DNA of 64,000 bases. It comes from Rhodoferax sp. OV413 (lineage in GTDB: Bacteria > Pseudomonadota > Gammaproteobacteria > Burkholderiales > Burkholderiaceae_C). The DNA lies in the NCBI RefSeq assembly GCF_900104385.1, contig NZ_FNJA01000001.1, positions 346,386 to 410,385 on the forward strand, in the 5' to 3' direction. The translations under genes were made by a program, and so were the position numbers. A model generated the notes under the pieces. It worked only from the letters and a program-made list of their open reading frames with translations, made no database searches and had not been told where the DNA came from. Each line of letters opens with the position of its first letter. Within the stretch, counting starts at the first letter, position 1. Of the stretch, positions 44,429 to 53,208 are shown piece after piece.

Positions 44429-45427
44429 ATGACCGAAACCGATGCACCAGCACCCAGCCAAGTCTTTCGTCTGAACTACCGCACGCACGATGTCGACGAG
44501 TTCAGGGGCTTTCTGTCCTCACACCATGCTGTCGTAAAGGTCGAGCCATTCGGCCCAGAGCTGTTCACGGCTGAAGCCCATGCCGTCATGATGGATGGCC
44601 TGTGTATTTCACGATCCATGCACTCCACCGGCATGGGGCTGACTTTCGACGGTGTGTTTGATGGCTATGGGCTCACGCTTCCCGGATCGGGATTACTGGC
44701 AGTCCATGTAGCACGGCGGGGCTTTCTGGAAAGCAAGCCGGATGGGGGACTGATGGTGGATTCCACCTCCGTCACGCGCACCGTGTTCGGGCCGGATACC
44801 ACCTTGAACCGGATAACGGTTGGCACCAACGAGATGCATCGCAGGCTGACCGACATGTTGGACCAACCCATCCTGCGACGCATTCGGTTCGCACCGGACG
44901 TAAGCCTTGCATCGCCCGCAGCCGGTTTGGCCGCCACCCTGTCGCAGCTGGTCCATGAAGGTGTCGACGGTGATGCCGTTTTACTGAAATACCCCGCAGC
45001 CCTCACCAGCTTGCGTGAGGCCATCCTGCATTTGCTGCTGGAGGGCATGCCGCACAGCTATTCCGAGCAAATGTCCCGTCAGGCGCGCATGCCCAGCCCG
45101 GGGCACGTCAAACGCGCCATTGACTTCATGGCGGCCAATGCCGCCAGCCCCCTGCGCCTGAGCGATATTGCCTTGGCATCGGGCACCAGCGTGCGGTCAT
45201 TGCAGGGTGGCTTCATGCGGTTTCGCGGCATGTCGCCCATGGCGCATTTGCGCCACATCCGCCTGCATGGGGTGCGGTCGGATCTGTTGGCGGCGGGCGC
45301 GGGTGCGACGGTATCGCACATTGCCCACACCTGGGGCTTCCCTCACCTGTCGTCGTTTTCTACCTTGTACATGCGCGCTTTTGGCGAGCTGCCCTCCGCC
45401 ACACTGCGTCGCGCCAGCAAGGGCTAG
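44429..45427 (+). CDS. AraC-family transcriptional regulator (tandem copy 1)
   Basis: The 332-residue regulator has an N-terminal sensing domain and a C-terminal AraC/XylS DNA-binding domain (about residues 228-332; LRLSDIALASGTSVRSLQGGF and VSHIAHTWGFPHLSSFSTLY, two helix-turn-helix units). It is a close paralogue of the next gene; long stretches such as LTSLREAIL and MPSPGHVKRAIDFMAANA are nearly the same. No likely target operon is directly adjacent. Confidence 0.9.
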   Translation: MTETDAPAPSQVFRLNYRTHDVDEFRGFLSSHHAVVKVEPFGPELFTAEAHAVMMDGLCISRSMHSTGMGLTFDGVFDGYGLTLPGSGLLAVHVARRGFLESKPDGGLMVDSTSVTRTVFGPDTTLNRITVGTNEMHRRLTDMLDQPILRRIRFAPDVSLASPAAGLAATLSQLVHEGVDGDAVLLKYPAALTSLREAILHLLLEGMPHSYSEQMSRQARMPSPGHVKRAIDFMAANAASPLRLSDIALASGTSVRSLQGGFMRFRGMSPMAHLRHIRLHGVRSDLLAAGAGATVSHIAHTWGFPHLSSFSTLYMRAFGELPSATLRRASKG

Positions 45428-45489
45428 GAACCCTAGTGTGGTTTACAGGGTTCTGCTGCCCAGTGACCTGCCCCCAACAAGCATTTGTG

Positions 45490-45523
45490 AAATTGCGCAT
45501 CAGCTATCGTTTTTGCGCAATTT
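45490..45523. promoter_or_regulatory. Palindrome upstream of AraC gene 2
   Basis: AAATTGCGCA at 45490-45499 and TGCGCAATTT at 45514-45523 are perfect inverted 10-bp arms. A related element precedes AraC gene 1, so this is a candidate binding site for one or both regulators. Confidence 0.6.
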
Positions 45524-45582
45524 ATCCCCGTTCCGCTGGGGGTTTTTAAAGCTGGCGGCTTGGGTGCCGGTATCGTCTACGC

Positions 45583-46599
45583 ATGCCTGACACCGCAGCA
45601 CCAACCCAACCCCTTCGCCTGCGCTTCCAATCCCAGGATATCGACGAGTACCGGGCCATCGTATCCGCGCACCACGCGCCAGTGCGTGCCGGTTCGCTGA
45701 GTCCCTCGGGGTTCACCGTGCAAGCGGATGCGGTGATGACGGAGGGCATTTGCGTGTCGCAGGTGGTCTGCCCCACCGGGGTCGAATGGGCTTTCGAAAG
45801 CGAGTTCGATGGCTACTGCCTGGCGCTTCCCACCGCCGGGTCATTCGCTGTTCGCATGGCGGGGCGTGGCAGCCTGCAGACCCGGCCTAGCGTGGGCGTG
45901 ATGATGGACTACAGCGCGGTAACCCACTCGGTGCTGGGGCCGGGCACCAGCCTGCCTCGCATTACCATTACCACGCAAGAGATGCACAGCAGGCTGGCAG
46001 ACATGATTGACCAGCCTGTGCTGCGCCGCATCCAGTTTGCGCCAGAAGTGTGCCTGGTGTCCCCCGCCGCCCATCTGGCCGCATCCCTTTCACGTTTGAT
46101 TTTTCAGGGCGTGGAGGGTGATGCCCCCTTGCGCAAATACCCTGCCGCGCTGACCAGCCTGCGCGAAGCGATCCTGAATTTGATCCTAGAAGCCGTTCCG
46201 CATAGCTACGGCCAGCAGATGTCGCGCCAGGCGCATCTGCCCAGTCCCGGCCACGTCAAACGGGCCATTGACTTCATGGCAGCCAATGCGGCCAGGCCCT
46301 TGCGCCTGAACGACATTGCCATGGCATCGGGTACCAGTGTGCGCTCGCTGCAAGGCGGGTTTATGCGCTTTCGCGGCATGTCGCCCATGGCGTATTTGCG
46401 CAATATCCGGCTGCACGGCGCCAGAGCCGAACTGCTCGCGGGGGGTGCCGGTACTTCGGTGTCACACATCGCCTACACCTGGGGCTTTCCCCATCTCTCG
46501 TCGTTTTCTACGGTGTACGTGCGGGCCTTTGGCGAGCGGCCATCGACCACTCTGCGGCGGGCCACAGGCGGCACGCACCAGGAGTTTGGCCGACGCTAG
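45583..46599 (+). CDS. AraC-family transcriptional regulator (tandem copy 2)
   Basis: The 338-residue paralogue of the preceding gene has the same domain plan. Its N-terminal half is more diverged than its DNA-binding domain (LRLNDIAMASGTSVRSLQGGF, VSHIAYTWGFPHLSSFSTVY). The pair arose by local duplication that included the upstream palindrome. The gene is followed by the repeat-derived terminator at 46659. Confidence 0.9.
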   Translation: MPDTAAPTQPLRLRFQSQDIDEYRAIVSAHHAPVRAGSLSPSGFTVQADAVMTEGICVSQVVCPTGVEWAFESEFDGYCLALPTAGSFAVRMAGRGSLQTRPSVGVMMDYSAVTHSVLGPGTSLPRITITTQEMHSRLADMIDQPVLRRIQFAPEVCLVSPAAHLAASLSRLIFQGVEGDAPLRKYPAALTSLREAILNLILEAVPHSYGQQMSRQAHLPSPGHVKRAIDFMAANAARPLRLNDIAMASGTSVRSLQGGFMRFRGMSPMAYLRNIRLHGARAELLAGGAGTSVSHIAYTWGFPHLSSFSTVYVRAFGERPSTTLRRATGGTHQEFGRR

Positions 46600-46619
46600 A
46601 AAAAGGGCCAAATTTCCGG

Positions 46620-46697
46620 CATGAAATAAGGCTCTTGCGCTTACTTGGTGTGCATGAGACGCTCCTGTTTTTGACTTCAAAAACAGGAGCGTTTTGC
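46620..46697 (+). terminator. Repeat-derived intrinsic terminator (copy H)
   Basis: The same stem as at 37474 and 42154 (here with a CT spacer) is present at 46659-46692, followed by TTTTG. It lies between AraC gene 2 and the tail of livM, which ends 7 bp away from the opposite strand. Confidence 0.85.
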
Positions 46698-46698
46698 T

Positions 46699-47661
46699 TT
46701 AATGACCGCTGTGGTTGGCCGCCGGCTTCTTGCCGAACAAGGCGCCGATCTCGCCCACCACGCCACGGCGGAACAGCAGCACGCAGACCACAAAGATCGC
46801 GCCCATGATGACGGTGACCCAGGAGCCCACCTTGTCGGCCAGCAGGTTCTCCAGGCTGACGATGGTGAAGGCCCCGGCCACCGGCCCGAGTATCGTGCCC
46901 AGCCCGCCCAGCAGGGTCATCAGCACCACCTGGCCCGAGGTATGCCAATGCACGTCGGCCAGCGAAGCCAGCTGGAACACCAGCGATTTCATGGAGCCCG
47001 CCAGGCCGGCCAGCGAGGCCGAGATCACAAAGGCCAGCAACTTGAACCGGGCCACGTCATAGCCCAGCGAGATGGCCCTCGGCTCGTTGTCGCGGATGGC
47101 TTTCAAAATCTGGCCGAACGGCGAGTGGATGGTGCGATGGATCAGCCAGAAGCCGGCCAAAAACACCGCGAACACAAAGAAGTACATGGCGATGTTGTCG
47201 TTCAGATCGACCACCCCGAACAGCTTGCCGCGCGGAATGCCCTGCATGCCGTCTTCCCCGCCAGTGAACGGCATCTGCAGCGCCACAAAGTAGACCAGCT
47301 GCGCCAGGCCCAGCGTAATCATGGCGAAGTAAATGCCCTCGCGGCGGATCGCCAACAGGCCAAACAGCGCTCCCAGCACGCCGCCAAACGCGGCCCCCGC
47401 CAGCAGGCCGAGTTCGGGCGACAGGCCCAGGTCGCGGCACAGGTAGCCGGTGATGTAAGCCGAGCCGCCGAAGAACGCAGCATGCCCGAACGACAGCAGG
47501 CCGGCAAAGCCCAGCAGCAGATTAAAGGCGCAGGCAAACAGGGCAAAGCACAGCAGCTTCATCAAAAACGTGGGGTACAGCACAAAGGGTGCGACGCAGC
47601 CCGCGGCGATCAGCACCGAAAATAAGGCAATAGTGCGCTGGCGTTCAGTCATAGCGTTCAT
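46699..47661 (-). CDS. livM: Branched-chain amino acid-type ABC permease LivM
   Basis: The 320-residue permease is the LivM half of the channel. TM helices start from LFSVLIAAGCVAPFVLYPTFL; LLLGFAGLLSFGHAAFFGGSA and GLAGSMKSLVFQLAS are typical, and the GGLGTILGPVAGAF segment is conserved. It is the last gene of the six-gene operon, 18 bp after livH. The substrate of the system may not be an amino acid. Confidence 0.94.
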   Translation of the reverse strand: MNAMTERQRTIALFSVLIAAGCVAPFVLYPTFLMKLLCFALFACAFNLLLGFAGLLSFGHAAFFGGSAYITGYLCRDLGLSPELGLLAGAAFGGVLGALFGLLAIRREGIYFAMITLGLAQLVYFVALQMPFTGGEDGMQGIPRGKLFGVVDLNDNIAMYFFVFAVFLAGFWLIHRTIHSPFGQILKAIRDNEPRAISLGYDVARFKLLAFVISASLAGLAGSMKSLVFQLASLADVHWHTSGQVVLMTLLGGLGTILGPVAGAFTIVSLENLLADKVGSWVTVIMGAIFVVCVLLFRRGVVGEIGALFGKKPAANHSGH

Positions 47662-47679
47662 TCCAATCCATCTCGACTT

Positions 47680-48564
47680 TTAGGCTTGCTTGCCAAACAG
47701 GCCTGCGGGTTTGACCAGCAGCACCAACACCATGACCACAAAAATCACCACCGCCGAGGCCTCGGGGTAGAACACCTTGGTCAGCCCTTCGACCACGCCC
47801 AGCCCCAGGCCGGTGAGGATGGCGCCCAGGATCGAGCCCATGCCGCCAATCACCACCACCGCGAACACCACGATGATCAGGTTCGAGCCCATCACCGGGT
47901 TGACCTGCATGATGGGCGCCGCCAGCACGCCGGCAAACGCCGCCAGTGCCGCGCCCACCGCATAGGTGGCGGTCAGCAGCACCGGCACATTGATGCCCAG
48001 GGCCTGCACCAGGTCGGGCCGCTGGGTGGCGGCGCGCAACGTGGCGCCCAGGCTGGTGCGTTCGATCGCATACCAGGCGCTGAAGCACACGGTGAGTGCC
48101 GCCACCACCACCCAGGCCCGATAGATCGGCAGGTACATGAAGCCCAGGTTGAAGCCGCCCTGCAGCAGCTCGGGCACCTCGTATGACTGGCCCGACACGC
48201 CAAAGTAATTCTTGAAAACGCCCTCGGCAATCAAGGCCAGACCGAAGGTCAGCAGCAGGCCATACAGATGGTCCAGCTTGTACAAATGGCGCAGCATGGT
48301 GCGCTCGATCAGCACCGCCACCAGCCCCACCACCAGCGGCGCCAACAGCAGCGCCACCCAGTAGTTGATGCCCAGGTAGGTAAAGGCCAGCCAGGCCACA
48401 AAGGCCCCGACCATGTACTGCGCGCCATGGGCGAAATTGATGATGTTGAGCAGGCCGAAAATGATGGCCAGGCCCAGGCTCAGGATGGCATAGAACGAGC
48501 CGTTGATCAGCCCCAGCAGCAGCTGGCCAAAAAACGCGGGTGACGGTATGCCGAAGATGTCCAT
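47680..48564 (-). CDS. livH: Branched-chain amino acid-type ABC permease LivH
   Basis: The 294-residue permease is the partner of LivM. The N-terminal LLLGLINGSFYAILSLGLAI and IFGLLNIINFAHGAQYMVGA are classic for LivH, and GGMGSILGAILTGLGLG is near the end. The ATG at 48564 has GAGGGAAA about 10 bases upstream, while the longer frame is rejected. The gene follows the binding-protein gene by 70 bp. Confidence 0.94.
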   Translation of the reverse strand: MDIFGIPSPAFFGQLLLGLINGSFYAILSLGLAIIFGLLNIINFAHGAQYMVGAFVAWLAFTYLGINYWVALLLAPLVVGLVAVLIERTMLRHLYKLDHLYGLLLTFGLALIAEGVFKNYFGVSGQSYEVPELLQGGFNLGFMYLPIYRAWVVVAALTVCFSAWYAIERTSLGATLRAATQRPDLVQALGINVPVLLTATYAVGAALAAFAGVLAAPIMQVNPVMGSNLIIVVFAVVVIGGMGSILGAILTGLGLGVVEGLTKVFYPEASAVVIFVVMVLVLLVKPAGLFGKQA

Positions 48565-48634
48565 AGCGGGTGTTTCCCTCTTGCCTGGTGTTGCAAAAAA
48601 ATCCGGGACCGCGAGCGGCCCCGGGGGAATCAAC

Positions 48635-49849
48635 TTATTTCTTGATCAGGGCGCAGCGCGATGCCGACAAAGGCTGGAAGGCCTCGGCCGCGGGGATCAC
48701 CGCCTTGACCTTGTAGTAGTCCCACGGCGTCTTGGATTCGGCCGGGGTCTTGACCTGCATCAGGTACATGTCGTGCACCATGCGGCCGTCTTCGCGGATG
48801 CTGCCGTTCTTGGCGAAGAAATCGTTGATCGGCGTTTTCTTCATCTGCGCCATCACCTTGGCCGTGTCGTCGCTGTTGATGGCCTTGACCGCCTTCAGGT
48901 AGTGCATGGTGGACGAGTACTGGCCCGCCTGCACCATGGTCGGCATGCGCTTGTGCTGGGCGAAGAAGCGCTTGGACCAGGCCCGGGTGTCGTCGTTCAG
49001 GTCCCAGTAAAAGCCTTCGGTCAGGTACATGCTCTGGGTGGTCTTCAGGCCCAGCGAATGGATGTCGGTAATGAACATCAGCAAGCCGGCCAATTGCTGC
49101 TTGGGCGTGATGCCGAACTCCGCTGCCTGCTTGATGGAGTTGATGGTGTCGCCACCCGCATTCGCCAGGCCGATGATTTGCGCTCCCGAGGACTGGGCCT
49201 TGAGCAAAAAGGACGAAAAGTCCGAGGTGGGGAACGGATGGCGTACACCGCCCACCACTTCGCCGCCATTGGCCTTGACCACGTCCGATGCGTCTTTTTC
49301 CAGCGCATGGCCAAACGCGTAGTCGGCCGTCAGGAAGAACCATTTCTTGCCACCGGCCTTGGTTACCGCCTTGGCCGTGCCATTGGCCACCGCATAGGTG
49401 TCGTAGGCCCAGTGCACGGTCACGTCGTTGCAGCTCTCGTTGGTGATGGCGGTAGAGCCGGCGCCGTTGATGATGGCGATGCGGTTCTTTTCCTTGGCGA
49501 TCTTCTGTACCGCCAGCGCGGTGGAGGACGTGACCAGCTCGGTCACCACGTCGACCTTGTCGCGCTCGATCCACTCGCGCGCCTTGTTGCTTGAGATATC
49601 GCCCTTGTTCTGGTGGTCGGCCGACACCATTTCGACCTTGAACGTGGGCTTTTCTGCGGCCACGAAGTCGTCGATAGCCATCTTGGTGGCGATCACCGCG
49701 CCGTTGCCGGCCAGGTCGGAATAGGTGCCCGACAAGTCGGTCAGCACGCCGATCTTGACGATGCCATCCGACACCTGGGCCTGGGCCGCGGTTGCCAATA
49801 GCAGCGACAGACCTGCAGCTTGGGCAAGGGGTTTGAGTTTGAATTTCAT
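48635..49849 (-). CDS. ABC transporter substrate-binding protein (Leu/Ile/Val-type)
   Basis: The 404-residue periplasmic binding protein has a signal peptide (LAQAAGLSLLLATAAQAQ). The mature protein starts SDGIVKIGVLTDLSGTYSDLAG and has the SADHQNKGDISSNKAREWIE region of this family. The ligand is not obvious. The acyl-CoA ligase in the operon suggests a carboxylic acid instead of an amino acid. It lies between livF and livH. Confidence 0.92.
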   Translation of the reverse strand: MKFKLKPLAQAAGLSLLLATAAQAQVSDGIVKIGVLTDLSGTYSDLAGNGAVIATKMAIDDFVAAEKPTFKVEMVSADHQNKGDISSNKAREWIERDKVDVVTELVTSSTALAVQKIAKEKNRIAIINGAGSTAITNESCNDVTVHWAYDTYAVANGTAKAVTKAGGKKWFFLTADYAFGHALEKDASDVVKANGGEVVGGVRHPFPTSDFSSFLLKAQSSGAQIIGLANAGGDTINSIKQAAEFGITPKQQLAGLLMFITDIHSLGLKTTQSMYLTEGFYWDLNDDTRAWSKRFFAQHKRMPTMVQAGQYSSTMHYLKAVKAINSDDTAKVMAQMKKTPINDFFAKNGSIREDGRMVHDMYLMQVKTPAESKTPWDYYKVKAVIPAAEAFQPLSASRCALIKK

Positions 49850-49885
49850 GGGGAGTCTCCTCTGGTCAACATTGAAAAAATGGAA

Positions 49886-50599
49886 TCACACCCCTAGCAG
49901 GGCTTGCATTGCACTGGTCTTGGCTGCCAGCTCATCTTTTTGCACCACCATGGCCACCTGGCCATGCTCCAACACATAGTGCCGGTCCGCCAGGGGCGCG
50001 GCGAAGCGGAAGTTCTGCTCCACCAGCACGATGGTGTAGCCACGGGTCTTCAACAGGCGGATCACCTCGCCGAGCTTTTTGACGATCACCGGCGCCAGGC
50101 CTTCGGTGATTTCATCCAGCAGCAAGGTCTTGGCGCCGGTGCGCAGAATCCGCGCCATGGCCAGCATCTGCTGCTCGCCACCCGACAGCCGGGTGCCCGG
50201 GCTGTTGCGGCGCTCGTGCAGATTGGGGAACAGCGCGTAGATCTCGTCCAAGGTCATGCCACCGGGCGCCACCACCGGCGGCAGCATCAGGTTTTCTTCG
50301 GCCGACAGGCCGGCAAAGATGCCGCGCTCTTCGGGGCAAAAGCCCACACCCAGGCGGGCAATGCGGTGCGGCGCCAGGTCGGTGATCTCCTTGCCATTGA
50401 ACAGTATGGAGCCGGTGCGCTTGCCTACCAAGCCCAGAATCGCCTTCAGCGTGGTGGACCGGCCCGAGCCGTTGCGGCCCAGCAAGGTAACCAATTCGCC
50501 GGTGTTCACATGCAGGTCGATACCGTGCAGTATGTGCGACTCGCCATAGTAGGCATGCAGGCCTTTCAGGCGCAAAACTTCTTGGGAGGTATCGCTCAT
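49886..50599 (-). CDS. livF: ABC transporter ATP-binding protein LivF
   Basis: The 237-residue ATPase has a Walker A region LLGRNGSGRSTTLKAILG (GRNGSGRST, with Arg where Lys is usual), the signature LSGGEQQMLAMAR, and Walker B LLLDEITEGLAP. The Arg in place of the Walker A Lys (GxxGxGKS/T) is unusual and worth checking. The start overlaps the livG stop as ATGA. The earlier open frame (to 50707) is a shadow of livG. Confidence 0.93.
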   Translation of the reverse strand: MSDTSQEVLRLKGLHAYYGESHILHGIDLHVNTGELVTLLGRNGSGRSTTLKAILGLVGKRTGSILFNGKEITDLAPHRIARLGVGFCPEERGIFAGLSAEENLMLPPVVAPGGMTLDEIYALFPNLHERRNSPGTRLSGGEQQMLAMARILRTGAKTLLLDEITEGLAPVIVKKLGEVIRLLKTRGYTIVLVEQNFRFAAPLADRHYVLEHGQVAMVVQKDELAAKTSAMQALLGV

Positions 50600-51360
50600 G
50601 CTTCCACCCCCACATAGGCTTCCAGCACGCGCGGGTCTTTGGACACAGTGGCGTAGTTGCCCTCGGCCAGTACGCTGCCGCGCTGCAGTACGGTGAGCGT
50701 GTCGCACAGCGACTCGACCACCGACAGGTTGTGCTCAACCATCAGGATGGTGCGGTTGGCGGATACCTTGCGGATCAGTTCCACCACCCGGCCCACGTCT
50801 TCGTGGCCCATGCCCTGGGTGGGCTCGTCCAGCAGCATCAGCTCCGGGTCTAGCGCTAGCGTGGTGGCGATCTCCAATGCGCGCTTGCGACCATACGGCA
50901 TCTCGATGGCCACGGTATCGGCAAAGCTTCGCAGGTCGACCTCTTCCAGCAAGGCCATGGCCCGGTCGTTCAGCGCATCCAGCCGGCGCACCGACGACCA
51001 GAAGTTGAACGAGTCGCCGCGCTTGCGCTGCAGCGCCACGCGCACGTTCTCCAGCGCGGTCAGGTGGCCAAAGGTGGCCGAGATCTGGAACGAGCGCACC
51101 ATGCCGCGGCGTGCTACCTGCACGGAGCTTTCGCGCGTGATGTCGATGCCGTTGAACTGGATGTGGCCCTGGGTGGGCTGGATGAACTTGGTCAGCAGAT
51201 TGAAAACTGTTGTTTTACCGGCACCATTCGGGCCGATCAGCGCATGGATGCTGCCGCGTTTGACCTGCAGGTTCACATTGGAAACGGCGGCAAAGCCCAG
51301 GAACTCCTTGGTCAGACCCTGCGTCTGGAGAATGGTGTCGTCAGGCAATGTTTTAAGCAA
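50596..51360 (-). CDS. livG: ABC transporter ATP-binding protein LivG
   Basis: The 254-residue ATPase is the partner of LivF. Walker A is GPNGAGKTT, the LivG-type segment VARRGMVRSFQISATFGHLTA is present, and Walker B is LMLLDEPTQGMGHED. The signature region (YGRKRALEIATTLALDPE) lacks the usual LSGGQ, as is normal for LivG. It is 18 bp downstream of the acyl-CoA ligase gene and overlaps livF as ATGA. Confidence 0.95.
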   Translation of the reverse strand: MLKTLPDDTILQTQGLTKEFLGFAAVSNVNLQVKRGSIHALIGPNGAGKTTVFNLLTKFIQPTQGHIQFNGIDITRESSVQVARRGMVRSFQISATFGHLTALENVRVALQRKRGDSFNFWSSVRRLDALNDRAMALLEEVDLRSFADTVAIEMPYGRKRALEIATTLALDPELMLLDEPTQGMGHEDVGRVVELIRKVSANRTILMVEHNLSVVESLCDTLTVLQRGSVLAEGNYATVSKDPRVLEAYVGVEA

Positions 51361-51378
51361 AAGTATTTCCTTTCTGAC

Positions 51379-53013
51379 TCAATCTGCAGACTTTACTTGC
51401 GCGCGCAGCACAAATTTCTGGATTTTCCCGGTTGACGTTTTGGGTAATGTGCAGAACACGATTTGCTTGGGCACCTTGAAGCGGGCCAGATGGGTGCGGC
51501 TGAAGTCGATGATGTCCTCGGCCGTGGCCTGGACGCCTGGTTTAAGCTCAATAAACGCACACGGTACCTCGCCCCATTTTTCGTCCGGCTGGGCCACTAC
51601 CGCGGCCAGCATCACCGCCGGATGCCGGTGCAGCACGTCTTCGACCTCGATGCTTGAGATGTTCTCGCCGCCCGAGATGATGATGTCCTTGCTGCGATCC
51701 TTGATCTGGGCATAGCCGTCGGGGTGCATCACCGCCAGGTCACCGGTGTGGAACCAGCCGCCGGCAAAGGCCTCTGCCGTGGCGGCCGGGTTCTTCAGGT
51801 AGCCCTTCATCACCACATTGCCACGGAAGAAGATTTCGCCCATGGTCGTGCCGTCGGCCGGTACCGGCTGCAGGGTCTCGGGGTCGAGAACCGCAATCGC
51901 CTGCTGCAGCGGGTAGGCCACGCCCTGCCGGCCGTTCAGGCGGGCGCGCTCGTCCAGGGGCTTGCTAGCCCAGGATTCCTGCTTGGCGCAGACGGCCGCC
52001 GGGCCATACACCTCGGTCAGGCCATAGGTGTGGGTGATGTCGATGCCGGCTTTCTCGCAGCCTTCGATCACCGCCGCTGGCGGCGCAGCGCCCGCCATCA
52101 GGCCCAGCACGGTGTGCGTGATGCCCTCGCGCAGCGCGGCCGGCGCATGGACCAGCATGTTGAACACAATCGGCGCGCCGCACAAATGGGTGATGTGGTG
52201 TTCGCGGATCAACCCAAAAATGGCGGCCGGATCGACCCGGCGCAGGCATACGCTGGTGCCGGCCACCAGGGCCATGGTCCAGGGGAAGCACCAGCCGTTG
52301 CAGTGGAACATCGGCAGCGTCCACAGATAGACCGCGTGGTGCGGCATCTGCCAGGCCAGCACATTGTTGGCCGCGTTCAGGTAGGCGCCGCGGTGGTGGG
52401 TGACCACGCCCTTGGGGTTGCCGGTGGTGCCGGATGTGTAGTTCAGCGCAATCGCATCCCACTCGTCGCCCGGCAGCTGCCAGGCAAACTGCGGGTCGCC
52501 CTGGGCGATGAAGGCCTCGTAGCCGGTGTCGCCCAGCGCCTTGCCTTCGGGCGCCAGCGGGTCTTCGACCTCGATCACATAAGGCCGCTGCGCGCCCAGC
52601 AGCGACAGGGCTTTCTCCACCACCGGTGCAAATTCGCGGTCGATCAGCAGCACCTTGGCCTCGCCGTGCTGCAGCATGAAGGCGATGGCTTCGCCGTCGA
52701 GCCGGGTGTTCAAGGTGTTCAGCACCGCGCCCGACATGGGCACGCCGAAGTGGGCTTCCAGCATGGCCGGCACATTGGGCAGCATCACCGCCACGGTATC
52801 GCCCTCGCCTATGCCGCGGGCCTGCAAGGCGCTGGCCAATTGCCGGCAGCGCGCATAGGTTTGGGCCCAGGTCTGGCGGTGGTCGCCGTAAATGATGGCT
52901 AGGCCGTCGGGATACACATGGGCCGAGCGTTCGATATAGCTCAGCGGCGACAAGGCCACAAAGTTGGCAGGGTTCTTGTCCAAACCCTGTTGGTACGGGT
53001 GGGTGCTGCGCAT
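51379..53013 (-). CDS. Acyl-CoA ligase (AMP-binding; DmdB-like)
   Basis: The 544-residue cytoplasmic AMP-forming acyl-CoA synthetase joins a carboxylic acid to CoA using ATP. The P-loop YTSGTTGNPKGVVTHHRGAY, MFHCNGWCFPWTMAL, the THTYGLTEVYGPAAVC motif and the GWFHTGDLAVMHPDGY/DRSKDIIISGGENISSIEVE end are clear. The sequence resembles 3-methylmercaptopropionyl-CoA ligases (DmdB) and medium-chain acyl-CoA ligases. It is the first gene of the operon with the ABC transporter, so it probably activates the imported acid. Confidence 0.92.
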   Translation of the reverse strand: MRSTHPYQQGLDKNPANFVALSPLSYIERSAHVYPDGLAIIYGDHRQTWAQTYARCRQLASALQARGIGEGDTVAVMLPNVPAMLEAHFGVPMSGAVLNTLNTRLDGEAIAFMLQHGEAKVLLIDREFAPVVEKALSLLGAQRPYVIEVEDPLAPEGKALGDTGYEAFIAQGDPQFAWQLPGDEWDAIALNYTSGTTGNPKGVVTHHRGAYLNAANNVLAWQMPHHAVYLWTLPMFHCNGWCFPWTMALVAGTSVCLRRVDPAAIFGLIREHHITHLCGAPIVFNMLVHAPAALREGITHTVLGLMAGAAPPAAVIEGCEKAGIDITHTYGLTEVYGPAAVCAKQESWASKPLDERARLNGRQGVAYPLQQAIAVLDPETLQPVPADGTTMGEIFFRGNVVMKGYLKNPAATAEAFAGGWFHTGDLAVMHPDGYAQIKDRSKDIIISGGENISSIEVEDVLHRHPAVMLAAVVAQPDEKWGEVPCAFIELKPGVQATAEDIIDFSRTHLARFKVPKQIVFCTLPKTSTGKIQKFVLRAQVKSAD

Positions 53014-53144
53014 GGATGCCTCCAGTTCCTGTTCACCGAATACCGGTCCAGGCTTATTTTGTTGACGGGATTATGAGCACAGCTTTTTGACAAGTTACTG
53101 ACGGGTTACCCAGCCGATCACAGGGAGTTTCCCGTAGCCCGAAA

Positions 53145-53206
53145 TGTATAAAAAATAGGGCTCTAGCGCACATTCCACCTGCGCCACCAGCTATTCAAAC
53201 CATAGC
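53145..53206 (-). repeat. Dispersed palindromic repeat (copy I)
   Basis: On the minus strand it reads GAATAGCTGGTGGCGCAGGT, then TGTGCGCTAGAGCCCTATTT. It lies between the convergent-side ends upstream of the ligase gene and the LysR 3' end. Confidence 0.75.
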
Positions 53207-53208
53207 AA

